A DNA stretch of 64,000 nt. It comes from Natronorubrum sediminis. Its GTDB lineage: Archaea; Halobacteriota; Halobacteria; Halobacteriales; Natrialbaceae. Of the stretch, positions 36,281 through 45,346 are shown one piece after another (within the stretch, counting starts at the first letter, position 1; each line of letters starts with the position of its first letter). The stretch covers positions 62,001 through 126,000 of the forward strand of contig NZ_FNWL01000002.1 of the NCBI RefSeq assembly GCF_900108095.1, read 5' to 3'. A model generated the notes under the pieces. That model saw only the letters and a list, made by a program, of their open reading frames with translations, made no database searches and was not told where the DNA came from. Position numbers and translations under genes: made by a program.

Positions 36281-36372
36281 TGCTCCGTCGGCAAGTGAAA
36301 CCAGCCGTGGGCGGACACGATTTCCGCACGATAGGGCGACGAGGCTAACTATCGCACGGCCGAACGACCCGT

Positions 36373-37119
36373 ATGAACGTCGCGATCGTTACCGCCGGCG
36401 ACGAGATTCTGGCCGGATCGACGACGAACACGAACGCCACCTGGCTCGCCTCGAGGCTCACTGACCGCGGGAACACCGTCGAGCGGATCCTGACGGTTCC
36501 CGACGAGCGAGCGCTCATCGCCGAAACCGTTTCGGCGTGGGCGGACGCGTTCGACGCCGTCATCGTCACCGGCGGAATCGGCGGGACGCCCGACGACGTG
36601 ACCGTCGAGGCAGTCGCCGACGGACTGAATCGGGACCTCGTCGTTCACGAACGGATTAGAGACGAACTCCTCGAGAAATCGACCGCGTTTCGTGAGGAGA
36701 ATCCAGAACTGGTCGAAGAGTACGACCTACACCTCGATATCGACGCCGCAGCGTCGATTCCCGACGGGGCGACGCCGCTGGTGACCGATGAGGGCTGGGC
36801 ACCGGGATGCGTCGTCGAGAACGTCTACGTCTTCGCCGGGATTCCCGAGGAGATGCACGCGATGTTCGATCTCGTTGCCGAGGAGTTCCAGGGCGCCGTC
36901 GTCACCCGAACGATCTACACACCCGCACCCGAGGGCTCGCTCCACGACGTCCTCGAGGGTGTGATCGATCGCTACGACGTCGGTGTCGGGAGTTATCCTC
37001 GCGGGGAGACCCAGCCCGGTCGAATACGCGTTCGGGGAGAAGACGAATCGACGGTTGATGCGGCAGCCTCGTGGGTGCGAGAGCGTATCGAGACGGTCGA
37101 CGATCCGCCGACGGAGTGA
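36373..37119 (+). CDS. CinA/MoaB-like molybdopterin-binding protein
   Basis: 248 aa with the MoCF/CinA N-terminal fold (about residues 1-165): MNVAIVTAGDEILAGSTTNTN, VIVTGGIGGTPDDVTVEAVAD and VYVFAGIPEEMHAMFDLV. The rest is a short C-terminal extension without the CinA deamidase domain. Related proteins hydrolyse ADP-ribose or act on molybdopterin; the activity here is open. It is followed by two small genes for a membrane protein and an HTH protein on the other strand. Confidence 0.8.
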   Translation: MNVAIVTAGDEILAGSTTNTNATWLASRLTDRGNTVERILTVPDERALIAETVSAWADAFDAVIVTGGIGGTPDDVTVEAVADGLNRDLVVHERIRDELLEKSTAFREENPELVEEYDLHLDIDAAASIPDGATPLVTDEGWAPGCVVENVYVFAGIPEEMHAMFDLVAEEFQGAVVTRTIYTPAPEGSLHDVLEGVIDRYDVGVGSYPRGETQPGRIRVRGEDESTVDAAASWVRERIETVDDPPTE

Positions 37120-37213
37120 GTAGACGGCCGACTAGAATTCACCGTAAATCAAAACGAGCGCACCACAGCGGTTGGACGTGGATGACGAGTAGACAGTGAG
37201 GTGTGAGAGGCGC

Positions 37214-37486
37214 TCACCGGTAGAGTGACAGGTACAGCATGCCGAAGCCGACGATGAACGGGACCGTTTCGGCGATGAAAAGCACCGACGGCGTCGACGA
37301 GAGCTGAGAGTTGATCGTCGTCAGCCCGACCCCCATGCTGAGAAAGGCAAAGCCGATAAACGCCGACTCGAGGCGTTTGGACCCCGTTTGGTTGTACGAT
37401 TGGAAGCTAATGAGCGTCAGTCCGAGCGACAACGCGAAGACGACCATCTGGAGGATCATCAACACCACGTTGAGGAGTTCGTTCAT
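37214..37486 (-). CDS. Small three-helix membrane protein (DUF7521-like)
   Basis: 90 aa with three hydrophobic segments (about 5-27, 42-60, 68-88; LNVVLMILQMVVFALSLGLTL, AFIGFAFLSMGVGL, LFIAETVPFIVGFGMLYLS). I associate it with the haloarchaeal DUF7521 family that is often next to an HTH gene, as here. It follows that gene by 71 bp and probably belongs to the same transcript. Confidence 0.65.
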   Translation of the reverse strand: MNELLNVVLMILQMVVFALSLGLTLISFQSYNQTGSKRLESAFIGFAFLSMGVGLTTINSQLSSTPSVLFIAETVPFIVGFGMLYLSLYR

Positions 37487-37557
37487 CGACGCTCACCAAC
37501 GCACGGACGCCGTCTCGATCGCGTCTTCCGACTGTATGTAGTGCACATCGTTCGACG

Positions 37558-37908
37558 TTAGTTCGTTCCGAGTTCGTCCCACAGTTTCGTGAACCGATCG
37601 GGGAGATTCTCCTCGCGGAAGATTCGAACGTCGTACTCGTCGTCTTCCAAGGAGATGACCGTGCTATTGAAGTTACACGTGTACTCCTTGTAGTGATTGC
37701 CGTCGTCGGCGACGAGCGTCCGGTCTTCGATCAGGTCGTTTTCCTCGAGTAACTCCAGGCGGCGGTAGATCGTCGGTTGGGAGAGCTCGAGTCGCGCTGC
37801 CAGTTCCTTTGCCGAGCCCGGCTCACGGCTGATCGAGGCGAGGACGGTGCGGGCGTGTTCGTCCCCGATTGTATTGAGGACTTCCTCGATAGAAGACTCG
37901 TCATCCAT
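37558..37908 (-). CDS. ArsR-like HTH transcriptional regulator
   Basis: 116-aa winged-helix protein: VLNTIGDEHARTVLASISRE, then the recognition helix SQPTIYRRLELLEENDLIEDRT and a C-terminal strand region YTCNFNSTVISLED. It is upstream of a small membrane-protein gene on the same strand and probably controls it. A 10-bp palindrome TCTAATTAGA lies at 37914-37923, six bases before the start, and may be an autoregulatory site. Confidence 0.8.
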   Translation of the reverse strand: MDDESSIEEVLNTIGDEHARTVLASISREPGSAKELAARLELSQPTIYRRLELLEENDLIEDRTLVADDGNHYKEYTCNFNSTVISLEDDEYDVRIFREENLPDRFTKLWDELGTN

Positions 37909-37913
37909 GTGTC

Positions 37914-37923
37914 TCTAATTAGA
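37914..37923. promoter_or_regulatory. 10-bp palindrome at HTH gene start
   Basis: TCTAATTAGA, perfect dyad, immediately upstream of the ATG at 37908. It would lie on or at the transcription start of a leaderless mRNA, a normal place for a repressor. Confidence 0.4.
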
Positions 37924-38191
37924 ACACTCACCGCAAAAGGTTTTCCGAGTATTGATGAAAATCAGAAATACAGATAGAAGCTCGGGTTACAACGTCTCGG
38001 GAGCACTCTCTCGGATCCACACGCGGCTCCCTCCCGTCGCGAGCGTCCGCCAGCATTTGTTTAAAAATACTGCCATATCCTGATCAGTACGCGAGGGTAT
38101 TATCTCGAATTGAGAACGCCTATTTATACCACTTCTCTTGGAACGAAGTCACTGTGGATGATATATCGTGATGTAGTACGATGGGGACAGT

Positions 38192-38392
38192 ATGGCAACG
38201 ACTAGTGGCGTATCAAACGGGATGAGAGAACCGTGCGAGGAGTGTGAAACGGACACACTGCACGAGGTTTCTATCCAACTCGTTACGGAGAGTAGAAGTG
38301 AAGATAACGCACAATATTCCCGAGAGCCATACCGTGTCCGGGAGTGTACGCGCTGTGGCAACCTCGATAGCCAGCGGATGAACAACGCGTAA
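38192..38392 (+). CDS. Small zinc beta-ribbon protein
   Basis: 66 aa with two CxxC pairs, CEECETDTLHEVSIQ at about 15 and CTRCGNLDSQR at about 52, likely one zinc ribbon (DUF7835-like by my recollection). A TATATC box 28 nt upstream of ATG 38192 supports a leaderless start. Function unknown. Confidence 0.65.
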   Translation: MATTSGVSNGMREPCEECETDTLHEVSIQLVTESRSEDNAQYSREPYRVRECTRCGNLDSQRMNNA

Positions 38393-38586
38393 CGATCCCT
38401 CAATAGTCTGTCCGTTTCGACCACACCAATTCTTCTCGCCGACGAATTCGACCGTTCGATCAGGCGTGCCGTTACACTGATCCGCCACGTCGGAGTGCCA
38501 CCCCGTTCGCAGGGCCGCCGAACCGCCAGTAATCGCTACCGAACCGTCTTCAGTAGCTACTTGAGTCGACCGCGTAACAACGACGT

Positions 38587-39297
38587 ATGAGCGGTCGTGG
38601 GCCCAAACGAGAACTCGCGGAGAAGATCGCCGGAGAGATCACGCTGAGTGACGATCCGGGCGCCACGCTACGCAAGTGGCGGACCGATTTCAACATCTCC
38701 CAGACGGATCTGGCGTCCGAACTCGAGATTTCATCGTCGGTCATCTCCGACTACGAGAGCGGTCGACGTGAGAGTCCCGGAATCGGCGTCGTTCGCCGAC
38801 TCGTGAACGGACTGCTCGGTATCGACGAACGCCGAGGCGGGGACCGAATCCGCCAGTACGGGCGCGTGCTCTCGGCCGGATTCGACAGCGACGTCGTCCA
38901 CGACTTACGAGAATACGCCACCTCGATTCCCCTCTCGACGCTCCACGACGACCTCGAGGCGACCGAAATCGTCACGAACAACACGACGCACATTAGCGGC
39001 CACACGGTCATCGACAGCATCGAGGCGATCACGCGACTCTCGAGCGAGGAGTTCTTCCGACTCTACGGCCAGAGCACGAATCGCGTTCTAGTGTTCACCA
39101 ACGTCACTCGCGGCGAGGGCGTCAGTATCGCCCTTCGCGTACTCAATCCGACGCCCAATGCCGTGATCCTCCACGGGCTCGAGGAAGACGAGTTGTGGGA
39201 CCACGCCCGGGAGCTCGCGCGTATCGACGGCTACGATCTGGCCGTGACGAACGTCGACCTCGAGGAGATGCTCGAGCGACTCGCCGCACTCGAGTGA
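38587..39297 (+). CDS. XRE-family HTH transcriptional regulator
   Basis: 236 aa. Residues about 28-85 are an HTH_3 domain (LRKWRTDFNISQTDLASELE, SSSVISDYESGRRESPG). The C-terminal domain, about 120-230, is a conserved archaeal module (VLVFTNVTRGEGVSIALRVL, AVILHGLEEDELWDHARELA). Probably binds its own promoter region. A small membrane-protein gene follows and its GTG overlaps the stop. Confidence 0.82.
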   Translation: MSGRGPKRELAEKIAGEITLSDDPGATLRKWRTDFNISQTDLASELEISSSVISDYESGRRESPGIGVVRRLVNGLLGIDERRGGDRIRQYGRVLSAGFDSDVVHDLREYATSIPLSTLHDDLEATEIVTNNTTHISGHTVIDSIEAITRLSSEEFFRLYGQSTNRVLVFTNVTRGEGVSIALRVLNPTPNAVILHGLEEDELWDHARELARIDGYDLAVTNVDLEEMLERLAALE

Positions 39298-39311
39298 CCG
39301 AGGTGGATGCG

Positions 39312-39503
39312 ATGGCCGTGAGAAACCGATTCGATCGGACTGAACGACTGACGATCGTCTTGACGCTCGTTTTCGTCCTCTCGCTGGGACTCGTCCGCCT
39401 GAGTGGGAGCGCCGGTGCCTGGGTCGTCTGGGGTGTCGCGATGGTTCTCGTGAGCGGTATCGCGCTCGTTCTCGTCAACCGATCCGAGCGGCCGGCGGAG
39501 TAA
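39312..39503 (+). CDS. Small membrane protein
   Basis: 63 aa starting MAVRNRFDRTE, with two hydrophobic segments (about 12-30 and 36-56; LTIVLTLVFVLSLGLVRL, VVWGVAMVLVSGIALVLV). An in-frame GTG at 39294, overlapping the stop of the XRE gene (GTGA), would add six residues and make the pair translationally coupled. Unknown function. Confidence 0.6.
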   Translation: MAVRNRFDRTERLTIVLTLVFVLSLGLVRLSGSAGAWVVWGVAMVLVSGIALVLVNRSERPAE

Positions 39504-39518
39504 GAGACGCGTGGGAAC

Positions 39519-39902
39519 TCAGGCGATCTGTTCTTCGTACTCGTCGGCCGAGAGCAGGTCGTCGAGTTCGCTCGTATCGTCCGCATCGATCTCGAGCATC
39601 CAGCCGTCGCCGAAGGGGTCGTCGTTGACGAGTTCGGGGGCGTTGAAGAGGTCCTCGTTGACGGCCGTGACTTCGCCACTGACCGGTGCGTAGAGATCAG
39701 AGACGGCTTTGATCGACTCGATGACGCCGAACTCGTCGCCCTGTTCGAGGTCGTCGCCCTCGTCGGGAAGTTCCACGAAGACGACGTCACCGAGTTCGTC
39801 CTGTGCGAAATCCGAGATGCCGATTCGAACGGTGCCGTCTTCTTCGTGTGCCCATTCGTGCGATTCGAGATACTGTCTGTCGTCTGGAATATCGAAACTC
39901 AT
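39519..39902 (-). CDS. gcvH: Glycine cleavage system H protein
   Basis: 127-aa lipoyl carrier of the glycine cleavage complex. The lipoylated Lys is in [19 protein letters not shown] (about residue 63). [18 protein letters not shown] at 39902 is the start, with gcvT's stop just two bases before. gcvP genes are not adjacent: the next gene downstream is convergent. Confidence 0.93.
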   Translation of the reverse strand: MSFDIPDDRQYLESHEWAHEEDGTVRIGISDFAQDELGDVVFVELPDEGDDLEQGDEFGVIESIKAVSDLYAPVSGEVTAVNEDLFNAPELVNDDPFGDGWMLEIDADDTSELDDLLSADEYEEQIA

Positions 39903-39903
39903 G

Positions 39904-41022
39904 TTATACGATGTCGATGAAGGGGATGGTTTCAACTCTTGCCTTTTTGGACTGCCCGCGAACGACGACGTGAAGCGTCGTTCCCGGCTCCGCGTACTCA
40001 CTCGGAACGTATCCGAGTCCGATCGCTTTCTCGAGTGACGGACTCATCGTTCCACTCGAGACGGCACCGACGACGCGGCCGTCGGTGTTCGTGATATCGT
40101 ACCCGTGTCGCGGGATACCTCGGTCGATCAACTGAAAGCCGACGAGTTGCTCGTCGACGCCCTCGCGTTGTATTTCGGCCAACGCGTCTCGACCGACGAA
40201 CTCGGTGTCGAGGTCGACCGTGAAGCCGATCCCCGCCTCGTAGGGTGTTCGCGGGTTCGACTCGAGGTCGAAGTCCTGGCCCGCAAGTAGGAGGCCCGCT
40301 TCGATTCGGAGCGTGTCTCGAGCACCGAGGCCACAGGGCTGGCACTCGAACAACTCCCAGATCCGTTCGGCGTCGGACCACGGGACGATGAGCTCGAAGC
40401 CGTCTTCGCCGGTGTAGCCCGTCCGGGCGACCCAGCATCGACTGTCGTCTACCGTCGCGTAGCGGGCCTGAAATCGCGAGAGGTCTGACACGGGGTCGTC
40501 GCTCACGCGCTCGACGAGGTCGGGTGCGTCGGGTCCCTGCACGGCGAACATCGCGAACTCGTCGGTCTGGTTGTCGACGGTGGCCTCGAGGTCCCACTTG
40601 TTGCGGTAGCTGATCCAGCGTTCGTGGGTCGCCTCGTCGGTGCCGGCGTTGGGCACGAAGAGGTAGGATTTCTCGCCCTCGACGTCGGGGTCGTCGCTAC
40701 CCGCGTCCGGCAGTCGGTAGACGACGGTATCGTCGATGATGGCACCGTTCTCGTTGGTGATCGCAGCGTACTGGGAGTCGCCGACGGCGAGTTGGGTCAC
40801 GTCGTTCGTCGTGAGTCGTTGCATCAACTCGGTCGCGTCGGGACCGGTGACGGAGAGTTGGCCCATATGCGAGACGTCGAAGATGCCGACATCTTCGCGT
40901 ACGGCCGCGTGTTCCGTCTGGATCGAGTCGAACTCGACCGGCATATCCCAGCCGCCAAACTCCGTGAACTTCGCGCCCCGATCGGCGTGCACGTCACGTA
41001 ACGGCGGCGTTTGAAGCGGCAT
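39904..41022 (-). CDS. gcvT: Glycine cleavage system T protein (aminomethyltransferase)
   Basis: 372 aa. It transfers the methylene group from the H-protein intermediate to tetrahydrofolate. Signatures: [64 protein letters not shown] and a C-terminal GIPRHGYDI with barrel end. [16 protein letters not shown] at 41022 is chosen because homologues begin at the same point. First of a two-gene operon gcvT-gcvH. Confidence 0.93.
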   Translation of the reverse strand: MPLQTPPLRDVHADRGAKFTEFGGWDMPVEFDSIQTEHAAVREDVGIFDVSHMGQLSVTGPDATELMQRLTTNDVTQLAVGDSQYAAITNENGAIIDDTVVYRLPDAGSDDPDVEGEKSYLFVPNAGTDEATHERWISYRNKWDLEATVDNQTDEFAMFAVQGPDAPDLVERVSDDPVSDLSRFQARYATVDDSRCWVARTGYTGEDGFELIVPWSDAERIWELFECQPCGLGARDTLRIEAGLLLAGQDFDLESNPRTPYEAGIGFTVDLDTEFVGRDALAEIQREGVDEQLVGFQLIDRGIPRHGYDITNTDGRVVGAVSSGTMSPSLEKAIGLGYVPSEYAEPGTTLHVVVRGQSKKARVETIPFIDIV

Positions 41023-41263
41023 ACTCGCTAAATCACCCGGGGAGTAGTAATGTCTTTTCGTCGCGTGGGCTGTGGTGTCGACTCTCAGATGTGTTCTCAT
41101 CGACGCATCGCCGTTCGCCACTGCAGTCTGACACCGCTGGGTCCGTCGATAGACTCGCACACAGTCACGATCCCGTCCGTCTCCCCACTCGTTCTCACAA
41201 CTCGTTCACGTAACTTCCAGTGGTTACAACTGATTACCGCATCGTCTCCGGTTGCCGAACACA

Positions 41264-41269
41264 TTTATC
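41264..41269 (+). promoter_or_regulatory. TATA box of aldehyde dehydrogenase gene
   Basis: TTTATC centred 28 nt upstream of the ATG at 41295; supports this start over the longer frame beginning at 41220. Confidence 0.5.
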
Positions 41270-41294
41270 TGAAAATAACGGTAGTGGTGAACGT

Positions 41295-42776
41295 ATGAGT
41301 GCCCACGAACTCGAGCCGACAGCTGATTGGAGCCAATTGTACATCGATGGTGAGTGGTGTGGCGCCTCGAGCGACGAGACGATTGCGGTCGAAAACCCCT
41401 CGAAACGAGAAGCGTTTACGTCGGTTCCGGCCGCGAGCGAGGCCGACGTCGACGCGGCCTACGAGGCAGCCGAGGCCGCCCAACCGGACTGGGCGGAGAC
41501 GCCTCGAGACGAACGAACCGAGATCGTCCAGAACCTGCTGACGCAACTAAACGATCACTATGACGAGATTACGACGCTCTTAGCGACCGAAGCCGGCACC
41601 CCGTCCTACCGTGCGACGGCCGAGTTCGCAACCGCGACTGGAGATCTGAAGATGGCGCTCAATCTAGAAGCACCCGACGAAGAAGTGCGCCAGTCGCCGT
41701 CGATTCCGGACAAGGACAACCACGTCGTCTACGAACCGGTCGGCGTCGTCGGCATCATTTCGCCATGGAACTTCCCGCTGCACCTCTCTTTGCGCGCGCT
41801 CGCGCCAGCAATCGCCCTCGGAAATACTGTCGTCCTCAAGCCCGCGACGGATACGCCGATTACCGGCGGACTGTTGATCGCGAAACTCTGTGAACTGGCC
41901 GGCGTCCCGGACGGCGTCGTCAACGTCGTCACCGGCCGCGGCTCTGCGATCGGCGATCGGTTCGTCGAGCACCCGGCCGCACGCGTGATCTCCTTTACCG
42001 GATCGACAGCCGTCGGAAAGGGCGTCGCAGAGCAGGCCGGTCGAAACCTCGCTCTGCCCGCACTCGAGTTGGGCGGTAACGCTCCCTTCATCGTCACCGA
42101 CGAGGCCGACCTCGAGAAGGCTGCACGCGCCGGCGCGTTCGGCTCGTTCTTCCACCAAGGACAGGTTTGTATCTCTATCAATCGCCATCTCGTCCACGAG
42201 TCGCGTTACGACGAGTACGTCGACTCGCTCGTCGAACACGCCCAGTCGCTGAACGTCGGCGATCCCTCCGAGGACGACCGCGCCACCTTCGGCCCGGTCC
42301 AGAACGAAACCCAACGTGACGACCTCATCGAGTACGTCGAGGCGACGCTCGAGGCGGGTGCGACGCTCGAAACCGGCGGCGACGCGGAGGGCTTGTTCGT
42401 CGAACCGACGGTGCTCTCGGGGTGTACGAACGAGATGGCGGCTGCGTGTAACGAACACTTCGGCCCGATCGCGCCGGTGATTCCCTTTGCCGACGACGAG
42501 GAGGCCCTCGAGTTGGCTAACGACACCGAGTACGGCCTCTCCGCTGCGATTCAGTGTGAGGACGAAGAGCGGGCACGCGCCCTCGCCGACGGAATCGACG
42601 CGGGGATGGTCCACATCAACGATCAGCCGATCAACGAGGACCACAACGCACCCTTCGGCGGCGTCAAGCAGTCCGGACTCGGGCGCTATCACGGCGAGTG
42701 GATCGTCGACGAACTCACCGAACCGAAGTGGATCTCCGTCCAACACGACGAACGCGATTACCTTATCTTCGAGTGA
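41295..42776 (+). CDS. Aldehyde dehydrogenase
   Basis: 493-aa NAD(P)+-dependent aldehyde dehydrogenase. Catalytic parts: VGIISPWNFPLHLSLRALAP (NWNFP-like Asn), VISFTGSTAVGKGVAEQAG, the general-base ELGGNAPF and the nucleophile Cys in HQGQVCISINR, then GPIAPVIPF and GGVKQSGLGRYHGEW. Substrate not identifiable; it resembles the benzaldehyde/aromatic-aldehyde dehydrogenase group. Divergent from gcvT. Confidence 0.9.
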   Translation: MSAHELEPTADWSQLYIDGEWCGASSDETIAVENPSKREAFTSVPAASEADVDAAYEAAEAAQPDWAETPRDERTEIVQNLLTQLNDHYDEITTLLATEAGTPSYRATAEFATATGDLKMALNLEAPDEEVRQSPSIPDKDNHVVYEPVGVVGIISPWNFPLHLSLRALAPAIALGNTVVLKPATDTPITGGLLIAKLCELAGVPDGVVNVVTGRGSAIGDRFVEHPAARVISFTGSTAVGKGVAEQAGRNLALPALELGGNAPFIVTDEADLEKAARAGAFGSFFHQGQVCISINRHLVHESRYDEYVDSLVEHAQSLNVGDPSEDDRATFGPVQNETQRDDLIEYVEATLEAGATLETGGDAEGLFVEPTVLSGCTNEMAAACNEHFGPIAPVIPFADDEEALELANDTEYGLSAAIQCEDEERARALADGIDAGMVHINDQPINEDHNAPFGGVKQSGLGRYHGEWIVDELTEPKWISVQHDERDYLIFE

Positions 42777-42839
42777 GCGACTGAGCGCGAGCGGGTCACT
42801 TTCGTCACATCTATCTCGCGGCCCAAGAAACGCTCGAGC

Positions 42840-43310
42840 ATGTTCGACCGCGTTCGCGCCCGTTTCGGCCGGAGCGAGGAGCCCGCACTCGACCGCGAGC
42901 CGTCGGTGGGCCTGTTCGTCGACGGGCCGAACGTCTTTCGCGACGAGTTCGACGTCGATCTGAACGACCTGCGCGACGCCGCGCGCGACCTCGGCCGCGT
43001 CGGGATCATCCGGATCTATCTCGACGAACACGCGACGCCGGGGCTCATCCAGGCCGCCGAAGCGCGAGGCTTCGAGGTCATCATCACGAGCGGTGACGTC
43101 GACGTGAAACTCGCCGTCGACGCGACCGCGCTGTGTAGTGAGAACACGATCGACCGACTCGCGATCGCTTCCCGAGACACGGATTTCAAGCCCGCCCTCG
43201 AGTACGCGGGGTCGGTCGGCGTCGAGACGATCGCGATCGCCCCGGGTGAACACGGTCGCTCGGACGCCCTGCAAAACGCCGCGGACGACGCGATCACGCT
43301 CGATAACTGA
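42840..43310 (+). CDS. NYN-domain protein (putative RNase)
   Basis: 156 aa with a PIN-like NYN fold: VGLFVDGPNVFRDEF (DGPN), TSGDVDVKLAVDATAL and ASRDTDFKPALEYAG, holding the conserved Asp residues of the metal site. In bacteria and eukaryotes such proteins cut or bind RNA. It is 63 bp after the aldehyde dehydrogenase and 61 bp before a TatD-like gene. Target unknown. Confidence 0.82.
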   Translation: MFDRVRARFGRSEEPALDREPSVGLFVDGPNVFRDEFDVDLNDLRDAARDLGRVGIIRIYLDEHATPGLIQAAEARGFEVIITSGDVDVKLAVDATALCSENTIDRLAIASRDTDFKPALEYAGSVGVETIAIAPGEHGRSDALQNAADDAITLDN

Positions 43311-43371
43311 GGTGGCCGCCGCCTTCGTTGGAAGTCGGAGCGTTTTCCCGCGGCGCGTTCTACTGTCCGCT

Positions 43372-44214
43372 ATGATCGACGAGGAGACGCCCGTACTCGA
43401 CAATCACCTCCACCTCGATCCGGACAACCACCGCGGCATCGACGCGGTTCGAGACTTCGCCCGAGTCGGCGGGACACACTTGCTCGTCGTCAACAAACCC
43501 TCCTGGCACCTCGGCGTCGAGGCCGAGACTGGCGAGGACTTCCGGGAGGTCTTCGAGCGGACGATCGAAATCGTCGACGAAGCCGACGAGGAACTCGAGG
43601 GGCGAGCCTGGCCCGTCCTCGGGATTCATCCCGGACTCGTGTCGCGACTCGTCGACGAGCGCGGGTTCACACCAGCGGACGCACGCGATTTGATGCGAGC
43701 TGGAATCGACGTGGCCGGCGAGTACGTCGACGCGGGCGACGCACTGGCACTGAAATCAGGCCGCCCGCATTACGAGGTCGACGACGCCGTCTGGGAGGCC
43801 TCGAACGCCGTCATGTGTCACGCGTTCGAACGCGGGGCCGACCTCGAGTGTGCCGTGCAACTCCACGCGGAAGCGAGCGAGGAGATGACCGAGGTTGCGG
43901 AGTGGGCCGAGGACGCGGGCCTCCCGCGACACAAGGTCGTCAAACACTACGCAGGCGGCCGACTCGAGGGGCCGATTCCGAGTGTGATGTGTGACAAGGA
44001 GCGACTCGAGACGGCCGCTGAACGCGGCGAACCGTTCCTCATGGAGACCGACTATATCGACGATCCGGACCGGCCGGGGGCCGTATTGGGGCCGAAAACT
44101 GTGCCACGACGGGTGGCGTGGTTACTCGAGAACGGTCACGCCGAAGCGGTCCGGAATGCCCACGTCGAAACTCCGGATCTCGTCTACGGAATTGATACGG
44201 AAGGAACCCTCTAA
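43372..44214 (+). CDS. TatD-like metal-dependent hydrolase
   Basis: 280-aa TIM-barrel amidohydrolase of the archaeal TatD-related group. Metal ligands: DNHLHL near residue 10, GIHPGLV near 82, a His in QLHAEASEEM, KHYAGGRL and the Asp in MLMETDYIDDP-type ETDYIDD. Members are nucleases or deacylases; activity here uncertain. The open frame reaches 43138, but MIDEETPVLD at 43372 fits the family start. Confidence 0.8.
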   Translation: MIDEETPVLDNHLHLDPDNHRGIDAVRDFARVGGTHLLVVNKPSWHLGVEAETGEDFREVFERTIEIVDEADEELEGRAWPVLGIHPGLVSRLVDERGFTPADARDLMRAGIDVAGEYVDAGDALALKSGRPHYEVDDAVWEASNAVMCHAFERGADLECAVQLHAEASEEMTEVAEWAEDAGLPRHKVVKHYAGGRLEGPIPSVMCDKERLETAAERGEPFLMETDYIDDPDRPGAVLGPKTVPRRVAWLLENGHAEAVRNAHVETPDLVYGIDTEGTL

Positions 44215-44297
44215 CGTCACAGAACGGCCGGTAACGGTTCGTTCGGATTACCGTACGGTAGAGAAAGGCATTTCAAGCGGCCGGTGTAGGTGTCTGT

Positions 44298-44879
44298 ATG
44301 AGCAATCCCCCGACCGAGTTCTACTCGGAGGAACGTTGGCAAAACTGGATCGGCCGCATCAAAGACGAAGAGATCGATCCGGAAGACGAATCGTCGGCAC
44401 GCCTCCTGTTGAATCTGCAGGACGACACGGCGATCGCGATCGCGAAAATCGTCGCCGCCTACGACGACGGGGACCTCGAGGAAGAGGCCGCACTCGAGGA
44501 GATCGCCGACGTCCGCGAGATCGTTCTCGGCGAGGTCGACATCGAGGACGAGGAGAAACTGATCCTCGTCGACGGTGTCCAGACGAGTCTCGTCTGTGTG
44601 TTCTTCGCCGCGGAGGAGTACATCGCTGGCGGCCCACCGGAAGACGGTAGCGTCGGCGACTACCTCGGCGCCGCGGCGGACGCGGAAGCAGAGGAGGAAC
44701 TCGACGCCGCACTCGGCTACGCCGCACAGGCCGGCACCCTCATCATCGACGGCGAGGAACTCGATATGGGCGTCGCAGAGGACCTCGAGTACGGCCTCGT
44801 CACCGAGTGGGTCAACGGACTCGACAGCCTCCAGAGCGCGATGAGCGATCCAGAAGTCGTCGAAGAAGAAGACGAGTAA
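44298..44879 (+). CDS. DUF2150 family protein
   Basis: 193 aa, an acidic all-helical protein beginning MSNPPTEFYSEERWQNWIGR. The blocks LNLQDDTAIAIAKIVAAYDD and LEEIADVREIVLGEVDIED match the archaeal DUF2150 family in my recollection. Function unknown. It follows the TatD-like gene on the same strand by 83 bp. Confidence 0.75.
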   Translation: MSNPPTEFYSEERWQNWIGRIKDEEIDPEDESSARLLLNLQDDTAIAIAKIVAAYDDGDLEEEAALEEIADVREIVLGEVDIEDEEKLILVDGVQTSLVCVFFAAEEYIAGGPPEDGSVGDYLGAAADAEAEEELDAALGYAAQAGTLIIDGEELDMGVAEDLEYGLVTEWVNGLDSLQSAMSDPEVVEEEDE

Positions 44880-45031
44880 TCCCGACTAGTCCTCCTGCGA
44901 GACGCCGCCGTCGTTCGTGGCGTTTTCGTCGCTGGTACCGTTTCGATGCCGTCTGTTCCAGCGATTCGACCATCCCTATCACTCGATTAGCCTCGTCATC
45001 GTCCCCGCTGACTCAAGCTAACGTGTCCGAT

Positions 45032-45061
45032 AGTCACGAATTTGTGACTGTGGCAATATAT
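45032..45061 (+). promoter_or_regulatory. Palindrome next to a TATA-like box
   Basis: AGTCAC-gaattt-GTGACT (18 bp dyad) followed five bases later by AATATAT. The pair looks like an operator/promoter but has no gene in the next 280 bp. Confidence 0.45.
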
Positions 45062-45317
45062 TCCTCGTCTTGTCGTGAGCATGTTAGCGTCGCAGTCACC
45101 ACCGCGTCGCCACGGTTGGACTCGAGTGAAATCGTTGCGACGAACGATATTCCTCCACTGACAGTCACCGAACGTCACATATACGAGGGGTAGTGCCGGT
45201 AGCCGCGATCCGTCCTCGGTCACGGACTGCGGCGTCTCGTGGTGGTTTCAACCGAGCGCGTGTCGCCCCGAGTCGTCGCAGTTTCCGTCAGACGTTTCCG
45301 CTCCCCCAAAGCGTTTA

Positions 45318-45339
45318 AATGAGGTAATTATATCTCATT
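45318..45339. promoter_or_regulatory. Inverted repeat in the PAPS-reductase-family promoter
   Basis: AATGAG-gtaattatat-CTCATT, 6-bp arms, between the TATA-like TTTAAAT (45314-45320) and the ATG at 45347. This position would block transcription initiation when bound. Confidence 0.4.
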
Positions 45340-45346
45340 ACACAGC

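Larger units (their letters stand above)
44880..45346. other. Gene-free region with palindrome and two promoter-like sites
   Basis: 467 bp. Holds the dyad AGTCAC-gaattt-GTGACT (45032-45049), a TATA-like AATATAT (45055-45061), further GTCAC elements near 45095, 45165 and 45173, and the PAPS-reductase promoter at the right end. The only open frames are short (26 codons from 45081); I would not call them genes. Confidence 0.5.

Noticed and set aside
41664..43403. Long antisense open frame (579 codons) over aldehyde dehydrogenase and the NYN gene
   Set aside because: It runs opposite to two well-supported genes, is basic and Arg-rich unlike haloarchaeal proteins, and shows no family motif; an effect of high GC.
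44807..45193. Open frame across the gene-free region 44880-45346
   Set aside because: Starts inside DUF2150 in another frame and has no conserved feature.
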